Positions 8,989 through 17,344 of a stretch of 64,000 nucleotides of DNA are shown piece by piece (positions within the stretch are counted from its first letter, which is position 1; every line of letters starts with the position of its first letter). Both the position numbers and the translations under genes were made by a program. The DNA comes from G965276765 sp965276825 (GTDB lineage Bacteria > Actinomycetota > Acidimicrobiia > Acidimicrobiales > Palsa-688): contig OZ255630.1 in the NCBI GenBank assembly GCA_965276825.1, forward strand, positions 310,001 through 374,000, written 5' to 3'. Under the pieces are notes generated by a model. It ran no database searches. It was given only the letters and a program-made list of their open reading frames with translations, and was not told the origin of the DNA.

Positions 8989-9920
8989 GTGGCAAAGAAG
9001 ATCCTGATCGACTGCGACCCCGGTCACGACGACGCCGTCGCCATCATGCTTGCCGCCGGTACCGCTGCGGTCGAGCTGGTGGCCGTCACGACCGTCGCTG
9101 GCAATCAGACCCTCGACAAGACCACCCTCAACGCCCGGCGGGTCTGCACCGCTGCCGGCCTGCGCGGTGTACCCGTCGCCGCCGGGTCGGCCAGGCCGCT
9201 GCTACGCGACCTGCAGGTCGCCGAGGCCATCCACGGCACCTCCGGGCTGGACGGCCCCTCCTTCGACGAGCCGACGGTGCCGCTCGCCGACACCACCGCC
9301 GTCGAGGTCATCATCGAAACGGTCATGCGCAGCCCAGGCGAGATCACGCTCGTCCCGATGGGACCGCTGAGCAACGTGGCCCTAGCGTTACGCCACGAAC
9401 CACGCCTAGCCGAGGCGGTCGCCGGGGTGGTCCTTGTGGGCGGCGCCTACACTCGCGGCAACCACACCCCGGCGGCCGAGTGCAACATGGTCGTCGACCC
9501 GGAGGCCGCCTCCGTCGTCTTCGAGGCCCGTGGGATATCACCATGGTCGGCCTGGACCTCACCCATCAGGCCCTCGCCACCGAGGACGTGGTGGCGCGGA
9601 TCGACGCCATCGGCACCTGCTGCTCGCGCTTGACCGTGGAGCTCCTGGCCTTCTTCGCTTCGAGCTACAAGGCGGCCGAAGGATTCCCAGCGCCTCCCGT
9701 CCACGATGCTTGCGCCGTCGCCTATGTGATCGACCCGGCGGTCATGACGGTAGAGGACGCCTTCGTGGCCGTCGAAACCGCCGGCCGCTGGACATCGGGG
9801 ATGACCGTTGTCGACTTCGACGGACGACTCGGACGCCAGGCCAACGCCAAGGTTGCCACCCGCCTCGACGCCGTGAGGTTGTGGTCGATGGTGACCGCTG
9901 CCCTCGAGCGCCCCGAATGA
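8989..9920 (+). pseudogene. Inosine/uridine-preferring nucleoside hydrolase, single frameshift
   Basis: The N-terminal part has the calcium and ribose-binding DCDPGHDDAVAI motif, then PMGPLSNVALAL and LVGGAYTRGNHTPAAECNMV (residues about 120-165). The frame breaks at about 9528-9532. Removing one base there continues it as WDITMVGLDLTHQAL, then VHDACAVAYVIDP and TSGMTVVDF to a stop at 9920, giving the usual 310 residues. The GTG start at 8989 has CCAGGAG upstream. It may be a recently dead gene or a sequence error. If intact it would split ribonucleosides into base and ribose. It sits between the importer genes and a second hydrolase in the same operon. Confidence 0.85.
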
Positions 9921-9966
9921 GCGATCTTGCAATCGTGTCGACCACCCAGGAGAAGGCCATGTTGCG

Positions 9967-10920
9967 ATGAAAACCGTCCTGTTCGACTGCGACACCGGGA
10001 TCGACGATGCCGTCGCTCTGCTGTACCTGTTGGCGGACCCCGACGTCGAGGTGTGCGGGATCACCACCGTGTTCGGCAACGCGTCGGCGGCGACCGGCGC
10101 CCGCAACTCCCTGGCGGTGCTCGACGTGGCCGGGCGGGGCGGCCAGATCCCCGTCGCGCGAGGAGCGGAGCTCACGCTCCTCGGCCAAGCCGCAGAACTG
10201 GCCCCGCACGTCCACGGAGCCAACGGGCTCGGCGACGTCGCCATTCCCGAGCCGAGCGGGTCCGTCAACGGCGAGCCGGCGGCAGCGATGATCGCCCGGA
10301 TGGTGAGGGAGCGGCCCGGTGAGATCCACCTCCTGGCCACGGGACCACTGACCAACGTCGCCGTGGCACTCGCTCTCGACCCGGAGCTGATCGACCTGGT
10401 CGCAGGAGTGACCATCATGGGAGGTGCGGCCGAGGCACCCGGCAATGCCACGCCCAGCGCCGAGGCCAACATCCACCACGACCCGGAGGCGGCGCAGCGG
10501 GTGCTCACGGCGTCGTGGAAGACGACCCTGGTCCCGCTCGACGCCACCATGGGAGAGGTCATGACCGAAGAACACCGCAAGGCGCTGGAAACCTCCCAAG
10601 CCCCCGCGGCGCGTTTCGCCGCGTCGATCCTCGACTTCTACTTCGACTTCTACCGCGGCGTGTTCGGCCGGAGATCGTCGGCCTGCCACGACGCCCTGGC
10701 AGCCGCCATCGCCGTCGGCGACATCACGCCCATCCGGGCCATGACCGTCGACGTCGCCGTCGACACCGGCTACGGGCCGGCGAGGGGGGCGACGATCTGC
10801 GACACCCGCGGCCGCTACCGCGCCGATACCGTCCAACCCTCAGCGTCCTGCACGGTCGTGCTCGAGACCGACGGCACCTTCGCCGACCGCCTCGTCACTC
10901 GTTTGCTCGGCGCCCGGTAG
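9967..10920 (+). CDS. Nucleoside hydrolase (IUNH family)
   Basis: Cytoplasmic N-ribohydrolase that releases free base and ribose. It has 317 residues. The N-terminus LFDCDTGIDDAVAL holds the DxDxxxDD calcium site; LATGPLTNVAVAL (about 118-130), IMGGAAEAPGN and AEANIHHDPEAA (about 165-176) line the active site, and HDALAAAIAVGD (about 240) holds the late catalytic His-Asp pair. It follows the frameshifted hydrolase by 46 bp in the same operon. Substrate preference among purine and pyrimidine nucleosides cannot be read from the sequence. Confidence 0.9.
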   Translation: MKTVLFDCDTGIDDAVALLYLLADPDVEVCGITTVFGNASAATGARNSLAVLDVAGRGGQIPVARGAELTLLGQAAELAPHVHGANGLGDVAIPEPSGSVNGEPAAAMIARMVRERPGEIHLLATGPLTNVAVALALDPELIDLVAGVTIMGGAAEAPGNATPSAEANIHHDPEAAQRVLTASWKTTLVPLDATMGEVMTEEHRKALETSQAPAARFAASILDFYFDFYRGVFGRRSSACHDALAAAIAVGDITPIRAMTVDVAVDTGYGPARGATICDTRGRYRADTVQPSASCTVVLETDGTFADRLVTRLLGAR

Positions 10921-10980
10921 CTCGACCGTGACCCCTTCTCCGCCTCGCATCCTGCGCCGTCGATCGCCGGCCTGCACGAG

Positions 10981-11913
10981 GTGCAGGACGTGATCGGTCC
11001 GATCGCGATCGGTACCCGGGTCGCGGCCGCTCTCACAGCAGGGCGGCCGGTGGTCGCGCTCGAGTCCACCATCATCACGCACGGCTTTCCCCGACCGGAG
11101 AACCTCGCCATGGCCCGTCGATGCGAGGAGATCCTCGAGGCCCAAGGTGTCACCCCTGCGACCGTCGCGGTGATCGAAGGCCGCCCCACCGTCGGCCTCG
11201 AGGCCGAGCAACTAGCGAGCCTCGCCGAGAATACTCAAGCGGTCAAGGTGAGCAGCCGGGACCTTCCGGTGGCCATGGCGCTGCGGGTTACTGGAGGCAC
11301 GACGGTGGCAGCCACGGCCACCCTGGCGGCCGCCGCCGGGATCCGGGTCTTCGCCACAGGCGGTGTCGGCGGTGTGCACCGGCGTGCCGGTGAAACCTTC
11401 GATGAATCCGCTGACCTCGTCGTCCTCTCTCGCCACCCGGTCACCGTCGTGGCCGCCGGCGTGAAATCCATCCTCGACGTGGCTGCCACCCTCGAACGCC
11501 TCGAAACCCTCGATGTGACCGTCGTCGGCTACCGCACCCACCGCTTCCCCGAGTTCTGGATGAGCGACTCGGGTCACGCCCTCGAGTGGCGCCTCGAGGG
11601 ACCCGAGGCAGTCGTCAAAGTGATGGCTTCTTCCGACGCTCTCGGTCGGCGGGGGGCCATCATCGTCGCCAACCCGCTGCCGGAGTCCGATCAGATGGAC
11701 CGTGCTCTGCACGACCGGGTGCTGGAGGAGGCCCTGCGCGCCGCCCGACAGGCAGGCGTGCTCGGCAGGGATGTGACACCGTTCCTGCTGAACCACTTCC
11801 TGGAGGCGACGGGCGGCTCCAGCCTCACCATCAACACGGCCATCGTGACCAACAACACACGGGTTGCCGGTGAGATTGCCGTCGCCTGGGCGGCGGCGTC
11901 CTCCGCCCGTTGA
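10981..11913 (+). CDS. psuG: Pseudouridine-5'-phosphate glycosidase
   Basis: Cleaves the C-C glycosidic bond of pseudouridine 5'-phosphate to uracil and ribose-5-phosphate. The 310 residues match the family from end to end: VALESTIITHGFPRPENLAMA near 26, VKVSSRDLP near 90, GGTTVAATATLAAAAGI near 105, ATGGVGGVHR near 125 (cofactor-metal loop), and the catalytic Lys in AAGVKSILD near 162, ending with TGGSSLTINTAIVTNN. The GTG start at 10981 is weakly supported; no strong ribosome site is seen. The downstream PfkB gene starts 1-7 bp after its stop, the usual psuK-psuG partnership in swapped order. Confidence 0.92.
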   Translation: MQDVIGPIAIGTRVAAALTAGRPVVALESTIITHGFPRPENLAMARRCEEILEAQGVTPATVAVIEGRPTVGLEAEQLASLAENTQAVKVSSRDLPVAMALRVTGGTTVAATATLAAAAGIRVFATGGVGGVHRRAGETFDESADLVVLSRHPVTVVAAGVKSILDVAATLERLETLDVTVVGYRTHRFPEFWMSDSGHALEWRLEGPEAVVKVMASSDALGRRGAIIVANPLPESDQMDRALHDRVLEEALRAARQAGVLGRDVTPFLLNHFLEATGGSSLTINTAIVTNNTRVAGEIAVAWAAASSAR

Positions 11914-11914
11914 G

Positions 11915-12880
11915 GTGACGGTGAGGGAAACGCCGAGGGCGTCGCCGCCGTTCCTCGCAGCCGACGGTAGACGGGTGCTCGTCTTCGGCGACGTGGTCAC
12001 CGACATCCTGGTCGACTTGGTCGAGCGCACGACGGCCGATAGCGACACTCGGGCCGTTGTACGGTCCCGCTTCGGCGGCTCCGGCGCCAACCAGGCGGCG
12101 TGGCTCGCTCATCGCGGCGCGGCGGTCAGCTTCGTCGGCCGCGTCGGCACCGCCGACCACGCCGGCCAGCGCGCTGCACTGGCCGACGCGGGCGTCGACG
12201 TTCACTTGGCAGTCGACCCGGAGCTTCCAACCGGCCGTGTCGTCGTGCTGGTCGACCGGGCGGCCGGCACACGCACGATGTACGTCGACCGTGGGGCAAA
12301 CCAGGAGTTGTGCTGGGCTGACTTCCCCGCCGACTGCCTCGACACTGTCAGCTGCCTCCACCTTACGGGGTACTCGTTGTTCGACCCCTCGGTCCGGGCC
12401 ACCGCCCTGCGGCTCGTCGCCGAGGCCCGCCGACGCGGCATCGCCGTATCGGTCGACCCGAGTTCCGTCGCCTTCTTACGTCAGGCCGGCGCGGCGCGTT
12501 TCATCGAATGGACCAGCGGTGCGACGCTGCTGTTCCCCAACTTCGAGGAGGCGGCTCACTTGACCGGGAGACCCGAGCCGACCGAGGCTGTTGGAATCCT
12601 CGCTGAGCATTACGGGACCGTGGTGGTCAAGATGGGGAAGAGCGGCGCGCTGTGCGGCAGCAGGCGCAGCCCAGTCCTCGCGATGGCAGCTACAGCCGCC
12701 GAGGTCGTGGACCCGACTGGCACGGGCGACGCGTTCTGTGCCGGATTCTTGGCGGCGTGGATGAACCGGGAGCCGATGGAAAAGGCGCTCGCGTCGGCGG
12801 CGGCATCTGCCGCCGAGGCGCTGGCGACCATCGGTGCTCGGCCACCCGGTGCCGCATTGGATGCTCCGAGTTCCCCGTAG
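11915..12880 (+). CDS. PfkB-family kinase, probable pseudouridine kinase
   Basis: Probably phosphorylates pseudouridine at the 5' position to supply the glycosidase encoded just upstream. About 321 residues: VLVFGDVVTDILVDL at the N-terminus, RFGGSGANQAAWLA (PfkB signature 1 region) near 52-65, TRTMYVDRGAN, and the C-terminal DPTGTGDAFCAGFLAAW with the catalytic Asp near 268. Start is GTG at 11915, or GTG at 11921 two codons later. The kinase role is inferred from the neighbour; a ribokinase-like or other nucleoside kinase is the alternative. Confidence 0.75.
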   Translation: MTVRETPRASPPFLAADGRRVLVFGDVVTDILVDLVERTTADSDTRAVVRSRFGGSGANQAAWLAHRGAAVSFVGRVGTADHAGQRAALADAGVDVHLAVDPELPTGRVVVLVDRAAGTRTMYVDRGANQELCWADFPADCLDTVSCLHLTGYSLFDPSVRATALRLVAEARRRGIAVSVDPSSVAFLRQAGAARFIEWTSGATLLFPNFEEAAHLTGRPEPTEAVGILAEHYGTVVVKMGKSGALCGSRRSPVLAMAATAAEVVDPTGTGDAFCAGFLAAWMNREPMEKALASAAASAAEALATIGARPPGAALDAPSSP

Positions 12881-12975
12881 TCGATGAACGGCCGCCGCAA
12901 CCGTTTGGCGAGTCGGGTCGGGGTCGCCGCGGAAGAGCCGAGTTCCGACATTCCGCAACCGCACCGGCGAGCGAT

Positions 12976-14592
12976 TCATGGCTCACGCGGTCCGCCGCCC
13001 CGGCTGTCATCAGATGATCTCTCGTCGTCGTCGCCCTCCTCGACTGTCGTGCGCCTACCTGACTCCGACGGGAGCACCGTCGGTTGGCGGTTCGAGGTGG
13101 GCGGGGGTCCACCTTCTCGGTGCGCGACCGGGTCGGTGCCGAGGCGGCTGGTTTCACGGCGGCCCACGACCGCCAAGGCCACGATCACGCCGAGCACGCC
13201 GGCCGCTGCTCCCGCGGCCCAGCCGCGATGGAAGCCGGCAGTGAGAGCCTGGGGAAGGGTTTCCGGACCACGATGGACGCGGGCCAGCAAGCTGCGAGTT
13301 TGCTTCGTGGCCACGGCGCCGAAGACGGCCAGACCGAGGGCGCCGCCGATGTTGAGGCTGGTGTTGATCAGGCCGGCGGCCACGCCTGCCAGCCGCTCGG
13401 GGATCCTTTCCTGTCCGGCGATGAAGGTGCCGACCAGGGCCGCGCTGAGCCCGAGGCCGAAGAGGACCGAGGGGACGAGCAGGTCGACGGCGTAGCTGGC
13501 TGTGGGGGATAACTGGGTGAACAAGATCAGCGAACCAGCCACTAGGACCAGACCGATTCCCACCACCAGCCGGGCACCGACGTGAATGGCCGCACGGGAG
13601 GCGATCCTGGCTCCGAGCACCTGCGCGGCGCACAGCGGTAGCTGAGCCAGCCCGGTACGAAGCGGGCTGTAGTGCAAAACGTCTTGGAGGTAGAGGGTCA
13701 AGAAGAAGAAGGTCGAGAACAGCGTGGCTCCCACGAGCAGGTTGGCGATGTTGGCCCCCGACAGGCTGCGCGCACGGAATACCGAAAGCGGGATCAACGG
13801 GCTGCGCGCGTGGTGTTCCCAGATCACGAAGCCCGCCAGCAGGGCTACCGCGACGAGAAGCAGGCCGGCGGTGCGCGCCGACAGCCAACCGGCGGTGGTG
13901 GTGTCGAAGACGGCATAGACCAACACGCACAGTCCTGCAGTGGCTGAGGTGGCGCCCCCGAGATCGAGGTGCGGTCGTGGCGTCGCGGCGACGTCATGAG
14001 GCAGCGTCACTGTGGCGGCCAAGAGAGCGGCACCGACGGGAACATTGACGAAGAAGACCCACTGCCATCCGGCGCCAGCAGTCAGTATCCCCCCGGCCAG
14101 CACACCGGCTCCGGCGGCGATCCCGGCGATCGCCCCCCAGATGCCCAGCGCCCTGTTGCGCTCGGCAGGTTCTCTGAAGGTGGTGGTGAGGATCGACAGG
14201 GCGGCGGGCGACAGGATCGCAGCTCCCAGGCCCTGGGCGGCCCGAAACCCGATCAGGGCGCCAGGATCGGGGGCCAGCCCGCAGGCCAGGGACGACACCG
14301 AGAACAACACCAAGCCGACCACGAACATGCGCCTCCGACCCACGATGTCGGCGGCGCGCCCACCCGCCAGCATGAACCCTCCGAAGACCAGGATGTAGGC
14401 ATTGACCACCCAAGCAAGGCTGGCTTCGGAAAATCCGAGGTCGCTTTGGATGCTAGGGAGCGCCACGTTTACAATGGCCGAGTCCAAGACGACCATGAAT
14501 TGGGCCACGACGAGGACGCCGAGCACCATCGCGCGCCTGGCGCTGGGAACCGGTGCAGCGGCTCGGAAAGATGTCAACGGGGGCTGGTACAT
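12976..14592 (-). CDS. MFS transporter, DHA2 (14-helix) family
   Basis: A 538-residue integral membrane protein of the EmrB/QacA type. It has LDSAIVNVALPSIQSDLGFS (motif D1) near 36, GGRAADIVGRRRMFVVG (motif A) near 77, GLGAAILSPAALSIL near 120 (motif B region), and NVPVGAALLAA (motif C end). The acidic, Ser/Arg-rich 50-residue tail is probably cytoplasmic. It lies 53 bp after the hydrolase at 14646-15602, so it is likely the last gene of an operon under the operator at 16641. It may export bases or nucleoside analogues, but the family mostly exports drugs, so the substrate is open. Confidence 0.85.
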   Translation of the reverse strand: MYQPPLTSFRAAAPVPSARRAMVLGVLVVAQFMVVLDSAIVNVALPSIQSDLGFSEASLAWVVNAYILVFGGFMLAGGRAADIVGRRRMFVVGLVLFSVSSLACGLAPDPGALIGFRAAQGLGAAILSPAALSILTTTFREPAERNRALGIWGAIAGIAAGAGVLAGGILTAGAGWQWVFFVNVPVGAALLAATVTLPHDVAATPRPHLDLGGATSATAGLCVLVYAVFDTTTAGWLSARTAGLLLVAVALLAGFVIWEHHARSPLIPLSVFRARSLSGANIANLLVGATLFSTFFFLTLYLQDVLHYSPLRTGLAQLPLCAAQVLGARIASRAAIHVGARLVVGIGLVLVAGSLILFTQLSPTASYAVDLLVPSVLFGLGLSAALVGTFIAGQERIPERLAGVAAGLINTSLNIGGALGLAVFGAVATKQTRSLLARVHRGPETLPQALTAGFHRGWAAGAAAGVLGVIVALAVVGRRETSRLGTDPVAHREGGPPPTSNRQPTVLPSESGRRTTVEEGDDDERSSDDSRGGGPREP

Positions 14593-14645
14593 CGATCGAC
14601 GCGTTGCGCCAAGATCGTGGGGGAACGCGTTCTCAAGTCGCCAGG

Positions 14646-15602
14646 TCAGTACATCGCCAGGGTGTCGACCAGAAGGTCGAAGAACCCGGCGACGTCGATC
14701 CCGATGGCGACTTCACAGTTGGGCGGCGCGCCGCGCCGGACACCGGCCTCGCCGGCCACGTCCGCGCCGCTGCCGCGCACATGGCGGTAATCGCACACCG
14801 TCATGCCGCGTGTGAGGCGACCGTTGAGCTCGATACCGACGTGCATCTCGCGCATCGTGAGCAGCTCGGGAGCGATGAACGTCGCTACCGCGACCGGGTC
14901 GTGCAGCGACGCACCCTCGAGTCCAAACACCCGTTCGAGGTTGGCGCGGTACGCCTCTAGGAGGGTGGCGACGGTGGCGGCAAACGACGTCCCGATTCCG
15001 GCGATACGGGCAATCTCGCCGCGGGTCGCGGCCACCTGGCGTGTGACGTTCAGCCCGAACATCCTCATGGGAACGGCGCTACGGAAAACGACGTCAGCCG
15101 CCTCCGGGTCGGCCCAGATATTGAACTCGGCGGCGGGGGTCGAGTTGCCGTAAGTCAACGAGCCACCCATGATGCTGATGGCGCAAAGGCGCCGGGCGAG
15201 GGTCGGGTCGTGGATCAGAGCGGCGGCGACGTTGCTCAGCGGGCCTGTGGCGACGACGCAGAGGTCGTCGTGGCGGTGGCTCAGGTCCAAGATCAGGTCA
15301 ACGGCGTCGCGATCGGCGAGCGCCACTGTCGGCTCGGGAAGCTCTGCGCCGTCGAGGCCCGACTCGCCGTGGACCTCCGGGACGTACACCGGGTCGTTGA
15401 CGAGCGGCCGGCTCAGGCCCGCGGCGACGGGGATGTGGGTCAGGCCGCCCAACTCGACGACGGCGCGAGCGTTACGGGTCACTTTCGCGAGCGACTGGTT
15501 CCCCGACACGGTCGTGATGGCGACGACATCGAGGTGCTTGGCGGCCAGGTAGATAGCCAACATGTCGTCGTGGCCAGGATCCCCGTCGAGGACGAAACGC
15601 AC
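14646..15602 (-). CDS. Nucleoside hydrolase (IUNH family)
   Basis: A 318-residue N-ribohydrolase. The GTG start gives a short lead into FVLDGDPGHDDMLAIYLAA (calcium site DxDxxxDD). ATGPLSNVAAALIHDP and IMGGSLTYGNSTPAAEFNIW (about 150-170) follow, with HDPVAVATF near 235 and TRGMTVCDYRHV near 265. Start GTG at 15602 lies 12 bp after the stop of the upstream hydrolase, behind GGGGATCC. These two hydrolases differ in the specificity loop (HGESGLDG here against DMHGTELPLPPP there), so they may split different nucleosides. Confidence 0.9.
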   Translation of the reverse strand: MRFVLDGDPGHDDMLAIYLAAKHLDVVAITTVSGNQSLAKVTRNARAVVELGGLTHIPVAAGLSRPLVNDPVYVPEVHGESGLDGAELPEPTVALADRDAVDLILDLSHRHDDLCVVATGPLSNVAAALIHDPTLARRLCAISIMGGSLTYGNSTPAAEFNIWADPEAADVVFRSAVPMRMFGLNVTRQVAATRGEIARIAGIGTSFAATVATLLEAYRANLERVFGLEGASLHDPVAVATFIAPELLTMREMHVGIELNGRLTRGMTVCDYRHVRGSGADVAGEAGVRRGAPPNCEVAIGIDVAGFFDLLVDTLAMY

Positions 15603-15614
15603 CGCTCGGATCCC

Positions 15615-16592
15615 CTACGGTGCGGCCGTCGAGGACGGCGCGGCGAAGACCGAGACCAGCAGCTCATTGAGGGTGGCGGCATCAGCGTGGAACGCTACCC
15701 GGCAGTTGGGCGGCTCACCATCGCGGCCGGCGCGGGTGTCCATCACCGTGCGCCCCACAGTGCGCGTCCCGACCGTCTCCACGGTGACGTGCATGGGCAC
15801 AGTGGTGATGACTCCCGGAGCGAGCAGATAGGCCACGCACAGGGCGTCGTGCACCGGGGCGGCGTCAGACCGGCCGAGATGTCCCCCCTCGGCGTAAGCG
15901 GAGATGCGCCGACCGATCAGGCGAGCCGCCGCAGTGCCTGCCGGGGTCCCTAGGGCGTCGAGACGCTCACAGTCGGCGACCGAGACCAGCGCCTCATGGG
16001 TCGCGTCGAGGGGCACGAGGGTGACCTGGCGAAAGCCGGCGGACAGCACCATGTCGGCGGCCTCGGGGTCAGCCCAGATATTGAACTCGGCGGCGGGTGT
16101 CTCGTTGCCGATGCGGTGGCCGCCGCCCATGATGACGACTTCAGGCACCGCATCGACGAGGTGCGGGTCCACGGCCAGCGCCGCCGCGATGTTGCTCAGC
16201 GGCCCGACGGGGACGAGAGTGATCTCATCGGGAGTGGCACGCAGCGTCTCGACGAGGTATTCGACGGCGCCGTCGCTCCGGGTGGCCGAGCGCGGCGGGG
16301 GGAGGGGGAGCTCCGTGCCGTGCATGTCCCGGCTCGAGTCCCGCTCGAAGCGCTTCGGACGTGGGAAGCCGTGACGCACGATCGGACGCTCCAGCCCGGC
16401 ATGCACGCCCACGTCCGAGCGGCCGATGAAGTCCAGAATGCGCAAGGTGTTGTCGGTCGTGTGCCTCAGCGGCACGTTTCCGTTGACGGTCGTGACCCCG
16501 ACCAGGTCGAGGTCGGGGTGGAGGGCGGCGAGCATGATCGCCACCGCGTCGTCGGTGCCGGTGTCGACATCCAAGATGAGCTTTCTCGGCAT
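15615..16592 (-). CDS. Nucleoside hydrolase (IUNH family), first gene of operon
   Basis: A 325-residue N-ribohydrolase with LILDVDTGTDDAVAIMLAA at the N-terminus, VPVGPLSNIAAALAVDP near 130, IMGGGHRIGNETPAAEFNIW near 155-175, and HDALCVAYLLAP near 250. It is the first gene of a minus-strand operon: hydrolase, hydrolase, MFS. The palindrome CTACACGTGTAG lies 49 bp upstream of its ATG, the expected spot for a repressor site. Specificity is not readable. Confidence 0.9.
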   Translation of the reverse strand: MPRKLILDVDTGTDDAVAIMLAALHPDLDLVGVTTVNGNVPLRHTTDNTLRILDFIGRSDVGVHAGLERPIVRHGFPRPKRFERDSSRDMHGTELPLPPPRSATRSDGAVEYLVETLRATPDEITLVPVGPLSNIAAALAVDPHLVDAVPEVVIMGGGHRIGNETPAAEFNIWADPEAADMVLSAGFRQVTLVPLDATHEALVSVADCERLDALGTPAGTAAARLIGRRISAYAEGGHLGRSDAAPVHDALCVAYLLAPGVITTVPMHVTVETVGTRTVGRTVMDTRAGRDGEPPNCRVAFHADAATLNELLVSVFAAPSSTAAP

Positions 16593-16640
16593 CGGGCCCC
16601 CCCGGTCCTGACAGCACGCCGACTGGCGACTGAGAAAAAG

Positions 16641-16652
16641 CTACACGTGTAG
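16641..16652. promoter_or_regulatory. Putative LacI-family operator, perfect palindrome
   Basis: CTACACGTGTAG is a perfect 12-bp palindrome with the central CG typical of LacI-family sites. It is 49 bp upstream of the hydrolase/MFS operon, and matches 11 of 12 bases of the site at 2875-2886 in front of lacI. Confidence 0.65.
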
Positions 16653-16699
16653 TGCAAGGCGGTCAAGCGGTGGAAGTCGTCGGGCTGCTACGCAGGCAG

Positions 16700-17319
16700 G
16701 CCTGCGAATCGTGGTCACCGGCAGCTCGGCCACCTCGGAGACGGCGTTGGTGCGGGTGCTCGGCACCGAGGGCCACGACGTCGTTGCGCTCGACGCGATC
16801 GCGTCGCCGTTCACCACCGCGGTGGGATCGGTCACCGACCCTTCCTGCGTGCGGACGGAGCGTGCAGGGCGCCGACGCCGTCGCGCACACGGTGACGCTC
16901 AACAAGCCCCACCTCGGCTCACACGGGCGGCAGGACTTCGTCGACACCAACGTCAGCGGCACGCTCATCCTGCTCGAGGCGGCGGTCGCCGCCGGCGTCG
17001 GCCGCGTCGTGCTCACGAGCACGAAGCGCGCTGCCCGGCGATCTGGCCGAGCTACGTGGCGACGCCCCGCCGTGGTTCGCCGGTATCTTCCGGGCTACGA
17101 GGCGTGTACGCCGAGCGGGGATGGCGGATGTTCCCGAGCAGCGAACGCGTCTACGTCAACGGCCGGTCCCCTCGAGCGCTGGGATGGACGCCCCGCCACG
17201 ACTTCCAACGCCTACTCGACCGCGTAACGGCCGGCGAGGACCCCCGTAGCCCGCTCGCCGCAGCAGTGGGAGCGAAGGGGTACCACGCGGCATCGACGGG
17301 CCCCCACATCGTTCGCTGA
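16700..17319 (+). pseudogene. NAD-dependent epimerase/dehydratase remnant, frameshifted with internal deletion
   Basis: The Rossmann start RIVVTGSSATSETALVRVLG is followed by GHDVVALDAIASPFT. After a frame change comes VQGADAVAHTVTLNKPHLGS with DTNVSGTLILLEAAVAAGVG and RVVLTST, as in extended short-chain dehydrogenases. The central YxxxK region is absent. After about 17030 it jumps to what looks like a family C-terminus (ERVYVNGRSPRALGWTPRHD). With the deletion and at least one frameshift it cannot be functional. It points convergently at the 583-residue gene. Confidence 0.7.
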
Positions 17320-17344
17320 CCGTCGAGCACCGTGCGGGCTCGGG

